DNA of 64,000 nt from Allomyces macrogynus ATCC 38327 (lineage: Eukaryota; Blastocladiomycota; Blastocladiomycetes; Blastocladiales; Blastocladiaceae). Of the stretch, positions 41,998-53,031 are shown piece by piece. The stretch lies in contig GG745389.1 in the NCBI GenBank assembly GCA_000151295.1, positions 11,611 through 75,610 of the forward strand. Direction: 5' to 3'. Every line of letters starts with the position of its first letter. Positions within the stretch are counted from its first letter, which is position 1. The translations under genes were made by a program, and so were the position numbers. Below the pieces are notes generated by a model. That model did no database searches and was not told the origin of the DNA. It saw nothing but the letters and a program-made list of their open reading frames with translations.

Positions 41998-43758
41998 CTA
42001 ACCCCACCCGCCTCCACTCGCTGGTGGCCTCGGCTGCTGCCCGTGCCCGGTAAACCCCCCGCCATACCCGCCCCCACCAAACCCGCCCGGCGGCGCATTC
42101 GCATACCCGGCCACCGCCGCGGGCGGTGGCGGCTTTTCCAGGTACGCCGGCAACGCGTAGGCCCCACCCTCCGAGGGCGCGGCCGAAACGCGCTTCCCGC
42201 CCGGCTGCGCGGCGAGCGGTGGACCTGGGGGGAATCCATCCGCCGACAGTTCGTGCGCGAGCGTCGGTGCGGGGCCCGTGCGTTGCTGTTGTCGCCGTAA
42301 GTGCGTGGCGAGCCCGGTCCCGAAATTGCGGAAGCAGATGATGGCGTTGGTGAGTGTTGCGAGGGCGAGGACCAAGCACAGCGCGATACTGAAGGACATG
42401 GATTTCTTGACGGCGGCAAAACGCGATCTGAAAAAAAAAAAAAAAAAAAAAAAAAGTACCGGGGCAACGCGTCAGTCCGAGTTTTGGGGGAGCGGAAAAG
42501 ATTACAGCCGAGGGAGAACGCACTCGTGGTTGGCCTGGTAGAGCTTGAGCGTCAAGTAAGCCATGCACGCGAGCGTGCCGCCCATGAACGCAAACATGAG
42601 TTTCGAGCTTTCGCGGCGAGTCCCGCGCACGCACAAGAACCAGAGCACAAAGATCATGACGAGCGACACGGCGATATGGATGATCATGTCGGTCGCGTTG
42701 GGCTTGTCGACAAACCCAATCACGAGAAACTGCAGCGAAAAGGTAAAGTAGAAGAAGACGTCGAGCTTAAGCCTAGATGATGGGTTCGAACAAAGCCATC
42801 GGGGTCAGTTTGAATGGTAGCGGAAACGAACGGCGCCGACCCGCGCCCCAAACTACGGTTCCATCTCTCATCGTGCAAATGTCCCGGCTTGGTGAAACGA
42901 TCCCCCGCCCCGGATCCACCCGCGCGAGAGGAGCAACCCGCACCACCACCCTCCAGAGACGCAAGCGACGACGAGGTAAACCGCAAGGAAGAGTAAGGAC
43001 CAAAAGTACAGCATCATGAGAAAGAAGTAGGCCATCATTTGCCGGCGCAGGCCAATATCGGCGCCGATGCGCTTGTAGATGGCCCAGCCAAACTCCTTGT
43101 GGAGCCGGTACGACGAGTAGACGGTGCCGGCGAGAAACAGCGCCGAGATCGCCATCGACGGGTACTGCACGACGGCCGACGCCGGCTTAAGTTCGGGCGT
43201 GTCGGTGCCCGCAAGCGCAAAATTGATTTTCGCAAACAGGTCGGACGCCTGGATGGCCTGCATGACCGAGTACCCAAACAGGCCCATGTTGAGAATATTG
43301 AGCGAAATCAGCTCAATCGAGTTTTGGTTGAGAATCGCGTCGAGCGTGATGAGTAGTTGCAGGACCGACGCCATCTGTCAAAGGACCGCCGCGTGCAACG
43401 TCAGCCGCTGGGTCCTTCTTGCTGCTGGCTCGCGCGCGCGCTTCCACCTCGCGCACGCGGTCGGCAAGATGCGCGCACTTACCATGAAGATGTAGTGGTA
43501 GACGGTCATGGCGCGGCCGAGCGCGAGGAGTCCGGCGACCGTTGACCCGCCGACGTTTGGTGGGACCTTGTCGAGCGCTCTTCCGTGTGCGAGGGCGACG
43601 CCCGTCTCGAGTGCGAGCTGGATGACTGCCTGTGCGGCCGACGAGATGACGGCCCATTTCGTGACGGGTGACGTGCGCAGCGCGTTGCGTAGGCTCGCGA
43701 GCGTGGATTCGAACCGCGCGTTGCTGCTGTCGGCGGCGCCCGCGCCGGCGCGGGCCAT
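41998..43758 (-). CDS. UPF0658 Golgi membrane protein
   Basis: Four exons (43483-43758, 43010-43374, 42524-42772, 41998-42427) give 439 residues with closing phases; introns are 108, 237 and 96 nt. About seven membrane helices are visible. Family landmarks are TKWAVISSAAQAVIQLALE, YHYIFMASVLQLLITLDAIL, the join LMMLLKLDVFFYFTFSLQF, ESSKLMFAFMGGTLACMAYL and VKKSMSFSIAL, followed by LTNAIICFRNFGTGL. A Gly/Pro-rich cytosolic tail closes the protein. UPF0658 members are described as fungal Golgi membrane proteins of unknown role. The start at 43758 (MARAGAGAADS) is one of several in-frame ATGs; an upstream one at 44034 is possible. The last intron ends in a run of 25 T before its AG. Confidence 0.85.
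42431..42455 (+). repeat. Run of 25 A (25 T on the coding strand) at a 3' splice site
   Basis: On the minus strand 25 T precede CAG, the acceptor of the third UPF0658 intron. The run acts as the polypyrimidine tract. Confidence 0.9.
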
Positions 43759-44762
43759 CGCGCGAGTCGAGCTGGTGCGTGCGGCGGGCGTGGGTCGGAC
43801 GGGCTCGTGCGCGCCGTGGACTGCAGCGAGTTGGTGCGTTTGGTCCTTGTCGTCGACGATGGTTCGTGGCCTCGAAAGTGGTTGGTGGTGGCGAAAGGGC
43901 TGCTGGAATGAACGAATGAACGTGGGGCCAACGGTCCCTCTTGTCGCTGCGCCAAGCGCTCTCCGTTGCAGGTTTTCCCAGGCGAAAGTCGGCGATCGCC
44001 ACCGAGAACACAAGAAACTGAGGAAACCTGCCATTTCATTTAGTCATGAAGCCCCTTTCGCCACCGTGTTTCGACTTTACGCCCCTGGCGTGCATCGCAA
44101 ATCGGCGCTCGCCACCTGGGCGTGGCGTGACGCGGCGCATCGTGGCGCAGCCTCTCCGCGCGTCACGTGCAGCGGCAGCGGCCACGTGCGTGTGCGTCAG
44201 CGATCGCAGCGAGTCTCTCGCGTGTCTCTCGCGTGTCTCTCGCGTGTCTCTCGCGTGTCTCGCACTACTGACAAGACGGCTCGTCCCGGCGGGAACTTCC
44301 GGTGAAGTGTGGCCGCGGGTTGCGCCGCGATCCTGGGAAGCGTCTGGAAACCCTGCAGAAGGCAGGGACCTGCCTGCTTGAGCGCGATTTGCACCTGCCA
44401 GAACTGTCAGTGCTCCAGGCGGGCGAAGCCGGGCTTCCCGACAGGCGTGACATGATCAAGTGGCGAGAGCTGGCTGCGAAATCGTCCCGCACCCGACATC
44501 CAAACTGCACCGCACGCCGCGCAGGCCGACGGCGCGGACCGGCACTTGTTTGTGCGCCAACAAGGTGCCCCACACCCGTGTCTCCGCCCCACCACGCCAA
44601 GGCGGACGACGGACGCTACGCTGCCGTGGGCACGCCCTGGTCCACCACCACCATGTCGCCTCGACGCTCCAAGTCCGCCATGCCCGCCCTGCCGCGCCGC
44701 CGAACCGCTCTCTCTCCCCGCACTGGCACCTCCTCGTACCAACCAACGATCCGTCAACCGCT
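43759..44762. other. Intergenic, about 1 kb, with a short tandem repeat
   Basis: This is the divergent region between UPF0658 (minus) and the glutamate carrier (plus). Besides the 11-bp repeat at 44.21-44.26 kb I see no feature. Open frames here lack known motifs. Confidence 0.45.
44211..44262 (+). repeat. 11-bp tandem repeat, about 4.5 units
   Basis: The unit gtgtctctcgc is repeated almost perfectly four to five times. It lies in the divergent intergenic region, about 500 bases upstream of the carrier start. Confidence 0.85.
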
Positions 44763-46195
44763 ATGACCCCAGCACCAGCACCACCAGCAGCAGCACTTGC
44801 CATGACGACCATGTCGACGACGACAAAGACCGCGCCCGCACCCGCTGCACCGGCAGTACCCGCCAAGTCGAGCCCAGGGTAATAATGATCCACGCCGTCT
44901 TCACTGAGTACTTCCGCGCACGGCCATCGCTAGCACGACGTTGCTGACGACGACAATACCAACCGCGACCACGACCACGTTCTCTAGCCTCCTCGTCAAG
45001 CTCGCGTGCGGCGCGTTTGCTGGCATCACTGGGACACTCATGTCCGTGTCCCTGATTCCATTCCATTCCGATTCCGACCCGACCCGTCACCCGCAGTCTC
45101 CACCCGCCTGACCACGATCATTCCTCCCTAACCTCGGAACGGACCGCACCGTACCAACAGCATCTACCCGATCGACATGGTCAAGACGCGCCTGCAAAAC
45201 CAGTCCACCAACCAGTACCGCGGCATGGTCGACTGTTTCCGCACTTTGGTCCGCACCGAAGGCGCACGCGGCCTCTACCGCGGTCTCGCGGCCAACCTCG
45301 TCGGCATCACGCCTGAAAAGGCCATCAAGCTTGCCGTTAACGATACGGTTCGCGCACGACTCGCCGCGCGGTTGGGCGTGCACGAGGACAAGTTGCCCGT
45401 TGCCTATGGGATGCTCGCTGGCGCGACCGCGGGCATGTGCCAGGTAGTCGCGACTTGTCCCATGGAATCGGCCAAGATCAATATGCAGCTCGCAGCGACT
45501 CGCGCAGTCGCGGGACAGCCGCCAAAGTCGCTCGCGCAGGTTGTGAGCGAACTGGGGATTCGCGGGTTGTATCGCGGAACCGCAGCAACGTTGATGCGGT
45601 CCGTGCACGCTTTTTTCCGGTTCAATTTTCAGGTGCAATTGCTGACGGTGGCCACCTCCCTGTTCTTGTTCTTCTTGTTCTTTCTTAGCGACGTGCCCTT
45701 CTCCATCATGTTCTTCCCGCTCCACGCCTGGCTTAAGTCGCAACTCGCAGCACCCGATGGTACCGTCGCGTTTGGCAGCGTGTTTGGGTCCGGGCTCGCG
45801 GCCGGATGGATTGCGGCTGGTGCCGTCACGCCAATGGACGTGATCAAGACGCGGTTGCAGGCCAAGGCCGCCAACGCGCCGGCCATGTCGATTCGCGAGT
45901 GCTTCACGTACGTTGACTGCAGACAGATGATTCCGATCAACCATGCAGCTCACCAAAATGTGTTGTTGTTGTTGCAATTGAACAGGACGATTGTGCGCAA
46001 CGAAGGTGCCGGCGCGCTGTTCAAGGGCTGGTTGCCGCGATGCATGATTGTTTCGGTTCGTACCATCGCGTCGCGCTCGTCTATGAACGGAACGATCTCA
46101 ACTCACACTTGCTTCTCCACCTCGCCTAGCCATTGTTTGGGATCACGTTGCTCGTCTACGAAGCGCAGCAGCGATACCTGAGCCACATTGGCTAA
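44763..46195 (+). CDS. Mitochondrial glutamate carrier (SLC25A18/A22-like)
   Basis: Six exons (44763-44878, 44934-45041, 45161-45598, 45689-45907, 45986-46055, 46130-46195) give 338 residues; every phase closes. Three mitochondrial-carrier repeats are present with signatures YPIDMVKTRLQ, CPMESAKINMQ and TPMDVIKTRLQ. Matches typical of the glutamate/H+ symporters are LYRGLAANLVGITPEKAIKL, LYRGTAATLMRDVPFS and PLFGITLLVYE. The N-terminal 60 residues are Ala/Pro/Thr-rich and variable. Such carriers import glutamate across the inner mitochondrial membrane, in line with the family; aspartate/glutamate carriers are related, but the calcium-binding N-terminal domain is absent. The second signature reads CPMES-AK, with Glu-Ser where many carriers have acidic-x, as in glutamate carriers (PMEMLK). 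Confidence 0.88.
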
Positions 46196-46751
46196 CTGCA
46201 GCTCGTTGTCGCTTTCGTTTCCGTTACTCAATCCCATTTGCCGTGTTGTCTTTGGCCCGAAATCTGCCAACTTGGCAGCATTGGGCAGCGTGGTCATAAA
46301 CGGACCGCGTTTATTGTTGCGCCTTGTCTTGCCCCCACCCCACCCTTGTTTTCTGCTCTTTTCTCTTTGCTTGCTGCCGCGTTGCTGGATCCGTCCTCGG
46401 TTATATATACATAGCGCTCTGAACTGTGACTTCGCAGCCATCACCGCGATTCCGCCGTCCCTCGTGCTGGATATTATATTTTTGGGATTGGCAGGGAATG
46501 TCCGACGTGGCGATTGCAGTTCTTGGCTCTACATCATGAAGTGGGCGCTGCTGGCTGTCGCGTTCTTTAGAAGCGTCATATGGGCGATATTGTGACGGAT
46601 CGAACAGCTGAGACTTGCCAATCTGCATATCTTTCATCACGGTAGCAAACGCGCGGGAAGCAATGAATTAATGTACGCCGCAGCAAACCTGCAAAAATCG
46701 ACCGAAGACGGACGCTACATTTGTATTGTGCATGGAATTCCTGCGAGACGA
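46196..46751. other. Intergenic, no supported gene
   Basis: Lies between the carrier stop and the tRNA-Gln on the opposite strand. A TATA-like tatatatac occurs near 46,401. No coding signal is seen. Confidence 0.4.
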
Positions 46752-46823
46752 CGGTCCCACTGAGATTCGAACTCAGGTTACTGGATTCAAAGTCCAGGGT
46801 GCTAACCACTACACTATGGGACC
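46752..46823 (-). tRNA. tRNA-Gln (TTG anticodon)
   Basis: Read on the minus strand, the acceptor GGTCCCA pairs fully with TGGGACC; D arm AGTGGTTAGCA, anticodon stem CTGGA/TCCAG with loop CTTTGAA (anticodon TTG), and T arm CTGAG-TTCGAAT-CTCAG follow. It is 72 bases long with discriminator G and no intron. This is the cleaner of the two copies in the window. Confidence 0.93.
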
Positions 46824-47082
46824 GGTTCAATCACCCAAATGGGAGACAGTCTCGCAGAAAACACATGCAATTATATTACGGTAAGTCAATTGATGCCGTC
46901 TCCTGTCTCCAGAGATCTGATCTCCATCCAATGTGCGCAGAGGCAGCGATTCAAGATGCTGACGCTCGAGTGCGCGCATCACGACTGCTGCCGCTCAATT
47001 TGAAACAACTGTACTGGACCAATTGTGTAACACGCGCTCACGCTTCCACTCCAACGCAACCAACCCCACCGCGACTCTCAAC

Positions 47083-49838
47083 CTACTCGCCGTCGTCGTC
47101 CTCCTCCTCGTCCTCATCCTCGACCTTCATCTCCCGCACCGCGCACGCCGCGTCCTCCATCTCCTTGGCCAACTTGGCTGCCTTTTCGCTCTGCATGACC
47201 GCAAACTTCTCGCGCTCCTCATCGCTCAAATACGTGGCCCGGCCTGCCAGCAACCCTTGGAAATCGACGTCTGAGATCACTTCCTCGCCGTCCTCTACCA
47301 CAAGAATCCGGTGCCCGTCCTCCTCATCTAAAAGCGCCGCCAACTCGGCTGCGTCCAACCCAACCTCCTCACCGCCCTCCCCACCCTCGGCGGACCCAAC
47401 CGAATTAAACTGCCCATGGCCAATCACCATCTTTTCCAAGGTCCGTTTCGCCTGCGCGCGCGCGTACATGCGGTCTTCGAACGAGTGCGCGGCGAGCAAC
47501 CGGAACACCGTGACTGGCCGCGTCTGCCCGAACCGGTGCGCGCGATCCATCGCCTGCAAGTCCGATTGTGGGTTCCAGTCCGAGTCGTAGAGGACGACCG
47601 TATCGGCCGCGGTCAAATTGATCCCCAACCCGCCGGCGCGCGTGGAAATCAAGAAAATCTTGGTCTCGGGGTCGTGCTGGAACGCGGCGATCCGGTCGCG
47701 GCGGTCTTCGTGATCGACGTTCCCGTCCAGCCGGACAAACCCCCACGCCGGCCGCAATTCGAGGTACTCCTGCAACACGTCAAGCATCGTCGTGAACTGC
47801 GAGAAAATCAAGATCTTGTGCTGCTGCTCAGCCTCGTCGTCGAGCAACGCGCGCAGCAGGCGGTCCAACACTTGCGTCTTGCCCGACGCGCGCACGACCG
47901 ACTCGGACCGTTCCCAACTTTCGGGCGCGTGCGGCGGGAAGTCTGGGTGCGGGAACAGGTACGGGTGCGCGCACGCGCGGCGTAACGCCATGACCGAGTG
48001 GTTCGACGAGTAGGCCGAGGGTTTCGGTGGCGGGAGCGAGAATGATTCAAAGAGCGATTCCATGTGTCGCTGCAATGCCGTCTTGACGGGCTCGATCGGC
48101 GCGAGTTGTCCGCGCTTGCCCTTGCCGCGGCCGGGACCGCGGACGCGCGCGGTCGGGTCGACCAGGTGCTTGCGGTTGTGCAGGATCGCCATATAGAGCG
48201 CTTTTTGCGACGCGGTCATGGGGGTCATGACGACGAGTTCCTTCTTGGGCGGGATAGCCATGTCGGCGACTAGTGTGGGGAGGGGATGGGGGGAGTGAGC
48301 CCTGGATCGAGGAGGGTCGGAAGAGAGCGGTGAGGCGATGCGCACCGTCGGCCTTGACGCGGCGGAGCATGAACGGCGCGAGAATCTTGTGGATCTTGGT
48401 GACGAGGTTCTCCGTCATCTACAACACGAGCGCGGCGACGAGTGATCGGCGCGGTTCAATAAAACGAGCGACAACGCGAGCAAAATTAAAACAGTACCTG
48501 CATCGACAAGATGCGCGACTTATTCAACTTAGACCCCTCCACCTCGAAATTGAACCACGTCAAGAAATCGTCGACATTATCAAACAGGTACGGCATCACG
48601 AAATGCAGCAGCGACCAGAGCTCCTTGAGATCGTTTTGCAGCGGGGTGCCGGTCAAGAGAATTCTGTGCTCGGCGTGGAACCCACTGAGGTGCTTCATCA
48701 GCTGGCAGTCCATGTTCTTGAGCCGGTGGCCCTCATCGACAACCAGAAATTGCAGAGGCAGGTCTCGAAATACTTTTGCCTCCGCAATCACAGTCTCGTA
48801 GGAGATGAGGACCACTGGCCGCTCCTTGTGATTGCGCCGCCGCATCTTGCCATTCAGCGTCCTCTGCAGCGCCCGCCGGTCGACCTTGGGCGCATGGTAG
48901 ACGAGTACCGGCAAAGTCGGCGCAAACCGCGCAAACTCGGCCTCCCAATTCGCGAGCGTCGAGAGCGGCGCGACGATCATTTGCAGGCCCCACGCGTTGC
49001 GCGACCACAATTGCGTCAGCAACCCGATCGTCTGCACCGTCTTGCCTAGACCCATTTCGTCGGCAAGAATCCCGTTGAGCCCGTTGAGGTAGAGCGTCTC
49101 GAGCCACCGCACGCCCGCGAGCTGGTGCGGCAAGAGCGTGCCGAGAAACACGTCGTGCGGCTCCTCGTCGTCGGCTTCAGTCTCCTCTTTGGCCTTGGGC
49201 TCGAGCTTGGGCGCGGGCTTGACGGGCGATGGTGGGTTGCGGCTGACCGGCTTGCGCGCGCGCGTCGTGCGCCGCAGACCCGTCGTCGATGGCGCCGCGT
49301 CGGGTGCCGGCGGAGCGGGCGCGGGAGCAGGGGCGGCCTCGGCGGCCGGTGGTGCCGCAGCCGTCGCGGTCGCGGCCTCGCTCGCCTCCACCATCCCCTC
49401 GGCCATTTCCAATCATTCGCCCCCGTGGCCGCCGCACGCGCGTCTTGATGCGCTTACTCGTACGCGTCGCGTCGTGCGCGGCGGGCGCTTCCTTGCGCTT
49501 GCGCGCGAGTTTCGCCGCGCGTTCGGCCTTGACGGCCTCCATGCGCTCGTGCGCGACCTTGGCATCGGCAAACCGCGTCGCAATCACTTGAGATAACACC
49601 GTCGATTTCTCGAGCAGTTCCGTGAGCGCGGCATGCGCGCTTGCCTCGCGGCAGCGTTGTGCTTGTGCAGGGATTCGAGCGAGGCCGGGTCGTCGTCGGA
49701 CGTGGGGGCTGGGGACGATGCGGCCGCGGTGGTGAGGTCGCTCAATGGCGCGTCGGCGAGCGCGGTGACGGGCGAGACGGCGGCATTGGGCACGGAGGAC
49801 GCTGCGAGCGCGACGATGCCGGACTCGGACGCGGGCAT
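47083..49838 (-). CDS. HELLS/LSH/DDM1-type Snf2 chromatin remodeler
   Basis: Five exons are proposed: 49702-49838, 49438-49639, about 49397-48498, 48346-48418 and 47083-48269 (about 832 residues). The last two introns (79 and 76 nt) are clear. The first two (62 and about 40 nt) are best guesses. The N-terminus carries LTELLEKSTVLSQVIATRF, then a basic KRIKTR. The ATPase has GILADEMGLGKTVQTIG, VAPLSTLANWEAEF, VVDEGHRLKNMDC, LLTGTPLQNDLKELWSLLHF and RRVKADVADMAIPPKKE. The helicase lobe has ILIFSQFTTMLDVL, STRAGGLGINLTAADTV and DRAHRFGQT. The C-terminal EEVISDVDFQGLLAGR is typical of the Lsh group. In plants and animals these remodelers are needed to maintain CpG methylation; in fungi they are tied to genome stability. 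Confidence 0.87.
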
Positions 49839-50259
49839 GGTGGTGGCGGTCGTGGTGGTGGGTGCGAGTAGCGTGGTTGGCACAAATTCGAGCGTCGACG
49901 GTACGGACGCGCGTCGGTAGGGGACAAGGGTCGGGAAGTAAGAAGGGCAGCTGGGCCTGGAGTCTTCGTCTCGTTGTATTGTCGACGTCTCGTCGTCTTC
50001 GTCTTCCTGAAGTCGTCGTTGCTCATCGCGTCGTCGTCCCTGCCGCCTCGGCGTGGTCGTGATTCGGTCGTCGCGTGCGGTAGAAGAGTGCGCCGTCTTC
50101 ACGTGGCGTGTTGCCCTGATGACTTGACCGCAACGTGGATTAATTCCGCCTTGATCACAATCGCGTCTCTCACTTCCTCTCACAACCCGCAAATTGCAGT
50201 CGACGGCACCAATTCCACTCCATCCCCGCGACCCAGTCCGCTCCAGCAACCCAGCAACC
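49839..50259. promoter_or_regulatory. Divergent intergenic region of the remodeler and a family gene
   Basis: About 420 bases separate the HELLS-like start (minus) from the intact family gene (plus). It should hold both promoters. No clear TATA box is seen. Confidence 0.4.
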
Positions 50260-51492
50260 ATGGCCGACGCCCCCGCACCACCAGCCGCCATGGCGCCGCT
50301 GCTCGCCGGCGGCGGCGCCCGCCCAACACCAGCCGCAGTCGCTGACCAACTGCGCGCGCTCGTCACACACGCGCAAGCGCACCACCAAGCGACCCGGCGC
50401 TTCCTTGTAGAGCGCGCCAAGGACGCGGTCGCTGCCGTGATGAGATCGCTTGCGGAACTGCACGAGATTTCGACCATGGTTGGCGATACGGCCGCCGTCG
50501 TTCCGGGTTTGCACGACTTCGCCGACGTGTTGCGTGTGATTGATACACGGTCGCACGCCGTGCTCGACGAGCTCAAGACGAGGTGGAATGCGGCCGCTGA
50601 CGCCGCGGCGAGCGCGGAAGACGAGGAGGCCGATGTCGCGCAAGGTGCTGGTCGAGCTGCACTCCCGCCAGCGCAAGCGGTACCGCGGAAAAACGGCGCA
50701 CGTCGCGTACCTGTTCCCGCCATTGCCGCACCGCGACCGCAACCTGTAGATCGCGCCGCCGTCGCTCCGGCCCGTTTGCCGCAGCGGCCGCAACCTGCCG
50801 ATCGCTCCGCCGTCCCACCAGTTCCTCCTCCACCGCGGCCGCAATACAGGAGCGGGCGCGCCGCGGCCGCATTGTTTCGATCTACGCCGCCGCGGCCACG
50901 ACCCGCGACTCCCGCGTCACCAGAACCTGCGGCGGGTCCCACACGGCCCCGCAAACGGCCTCGTCCCGACGACGACGGCAACCGCCACCGCACCCTCTCC
51001 CGCACCCGCAGCGGCTCCAGCAACAGCGACGACGACGGCGCCAATGCCGTGGGCGGCGGCGGCGGTGGTGCTCCCCGCGCACATGGCCGCATGCCGGTGC
51101 GCCCGATCGACGCGGCCGTTCTTGCGCAACTCGCGCTCACCGACCTCGGCCAGCTACTTACCAGCGACTACGAGATTACGCAGGACCCGAACGACACGGT
51201 CCCGCTTCGCGAAATGCGTACGGCGCTCGGTCGCCACTATAGAAATGGCCGACTGCCCTGGGACAATGATTTTCTGGAAAGTGTTGGCGTGACCAAGGAT
51301 CGGGTGCGGTTTTGCACGTCCTGTGGGCACGCGCCGTATACGGTGCGCACGCGGTGTTGCGAGGGGTGGGCGAGGGGGAAGAGTGGGGTACTTGAAGGGA
51401 TGGTCGTGTTTGGCGTGCGTCGGCGGCAGCAGGAAGCGGCGGTGCCAGTCCAGGACAGGGTGGAGATTGGTGCGGCCGAGAACGCGGATTGA
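50260..51492 (+). CDS. Multi-copy family protein, longest intact single-module copy
   Basis: An uninterrupted frame of 410 residues starts MADAPAPPAAMAPLL. I do not recognise the family. Residues about 25-110 are helical and Ala-rich (ALVTHAQAHHQATRRFLVER, HAVLDELKTRW). A Pro/Arg-rich linker contains PQPVDRAAVAPARLPQRPQP-type repeats and a nuclear-signal-like TRPRKRPRPDDD. The C-terminal module (about 290-390) reads SDYEITQDPNDTVPLREM, LPWDNDFLESVGVTKD, FCTSCGHAPY, TRCCEGW and VVFGVRRRQ. The F-x2-TG loop is replaced by the YEITQDPND form, as in the copies at 37 and 38.5 kb. It is as CpG-rich as the core genes. A DNA- or chromatin-related role is only a guess from the NLS-like and Cys motifs. 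Confidence 0.75.
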   Translation: MADAPAPPAAMAPLLAGGGARPTPAAVADQLRALVTHAQAHHQATRRFLVERAKDAVAAVMRSLAELHEISTMVGDTAAVVPGLHDFADVLRVIDTRSHAVLDELKTRWNAAADAAASAEDEEADVAQGAGRAALPPAQAVPRKNGARRVPVPAIAAPRPQPVDRAAVAPARLPQRPQPADRSAVPPVPPPPRPQYRSGRAAAALFRSTPPRPRPATPASPEPAAGPTRPRKRPRPDDDGNRHRTLSRTRSGSSNSDDDGANAVGGGGGGAPRAHGRMPVRPIDAAVLAQLALTDLGQLLTSDYEITQDPNDTVPLREMRTALGRHYRNGRLPWDNDFLESVGVTKDRVRFCTSCGHAPYTVRTRCCEGWARGKSGVLEGMVVFGVRRRQQEAAVPVQDRVEIGAAENAD

Positions 51493-51858
51493 GCCGGGAA
51501 CGAGCTGACGCGGCGAGTTGCTCTGGGCGGGAAAGGGCGATGGGTGGGTGTGCCATATCGGAACCGCAGTCAAAATTGATTTTATTGTGTGAACAAACGC
51601 GTGGCACAAGAAACAGCTATCATCTCCACGCTGGACTGCTGAAGTTATCCGAGTACGTGAGGCTGCTGCGAGTTCATCCGGGCGCGAGATGCGGGGAGGG
51701 GGAGCGAGCGATACATGAGCGTCGCGCCAGGTTCGCGAGTGGAATGAAGTTGAAGTTGATTCGAACGCCGTCGGCGACATGATTGATTTTGCCGGCGTTC
51801 GCTCGTTTCTCAAGAGCCTTTCCGATCTCGTCCATATTCTTCCCTTCCCATTGCCGTC
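51493..51858. other. Intergenic between the intact family gene and the dead BOS1 copy
   Basis: No gene is seen. The inverted duplication with 22.3-25.5 kb appears to end near 51,859, because I find no similarity to the BOS1 upstream DNA here. Confidence 0.4.
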
Positions 51859-52690
51859 ACGAACTCGATCCCGTTCTGGCGGAGCGACTCGCTCGCGCAG
51901 CTGCTCATCTGCACCACCTACGCCGACGCGACGCCACCATGCCCTGTGCTCAATCAACGTTGCGCTGGTTCCGAACGGCCCGAGTCGCACTGTGACCGTG
52001 ATTGTCGGCCTTTCTCGCACCGTGCTAAGCCCGCCCAAGCGCGAAAAGGCCATGCATATGGTGCACGCTGGGATCTCGTACTACCGCGACTTTTCGATTG
52101 CGCTCGCTCGCGGCGACGATTTCGCGGTCGCTCGACGGTAAAGACGCCTTGCCGATGTTATCCTGTTCATGAAGAACCGTTACGCGCGCGCAACTTCGCA
52201 CCGTGCAAAGAGTACGCTGATCTGATTTTTGCTCACCGATGCGCTCACCAACCGCGCGCGGATCCTCACCTCGGCCCCCCTATATTCTCCACCAGAAAAC
52301 GGACGGCGACGATTGATTCGAACTTGCCCAGAGCACCGCCCCGACCGCCACCAGCCTTCTCCACCACACTCGGCGCCATTTCCATTTCCATCGGCAGCAT
52401 CGCCGCCCCCTCGTTCACGACCAACTACTACGCTGTTGAGTCGGCCACACTCCACCGGACCGAATCGCACCTCGACGACTTCCTGACCGCGGGCCACGCG
52501 GCACTCGCCGACCTCGCCGACCAGCAGCACGCGCTCAAGAGGACGCACCGGCGGATGCTGGATGCAGCCAATACGCTAGTTGTGTCGCGCAGTTTGATTG
52601 GGGCGATTGAACGTCGTGGGGTCCAGGATACTTGGCGCTCGTCAACGTGTCGGCATTGTTGGCGTGGGGGATGGATGCGTGTTATCGCAG
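51859..52690 (+). pseudogene. Dead duplicate of BOS1
   Basis: The sequence follows intact BOS1 from its start codon, here changed to ACG, through SLAQLL, PKREKA, MKNRYARA, the SNARE block (HRTESHLDDFLTAGHAALAD, THRRMLDAANTLVVSRSL, GAIERRGVQDTW) and a diverged anchor. Frames change several times. DNA resembling the BOS1 introns is kept (for example gacgccacc from intron 1 and ctcgtact at the second donor). It was therefore copied as DNA and not from mRNA. It is followed by the two-module family gene in opposite orientation, mirroring the 22.3-25.5 kb arrangement. Confidence 0.85.
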
Positions 52691-53031
52691 GTGGGGGGCG
52701 CGCATACGGGTCCGTTGCGCTGCGATTGGGGAAATGGAATTGTATCCGTTGGGAATTCTGGTCGGCGGAGTGAGTTAGGGGGGAGGCGACAATGACGGAC
52801 GAGTCGCGAGATTTGATTGTCGAGGTTCGGTCGGCGCGATTCAATCGTCAAGACCTAACGCAAACGCAAACGCTGACCACGATCTGCCAGCCGAAGACAC
52901 AGAATCGATCAATTTCAAAGTACAACGGCTCTCTGAGCCGACCCGTATCCACTTCCAGCATCATCACCTCAACGTCCTCCCCCCCCCCCCCCCCCCACAC
53001 ACACACAGCGAGCCTGAACAACACATCACGG
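52691..53031. other. Duplicated 3' flank plus a C/CA run
   Basis: The first 80 or so bases resemble the DNA downstream of intact BOS1. A run of 18 C followed by a CA repeat lies at 52,979-53,008. No gene is present. Confidence 0.5.
52979..53008 (+). repeat. Run of 18 C followed by a CA microsatellite
   Basis: Eighteen C are followed directly by about six AC units. The element lies 24 bases beyond the end of the two-module family gene. Confidence 0.9.
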
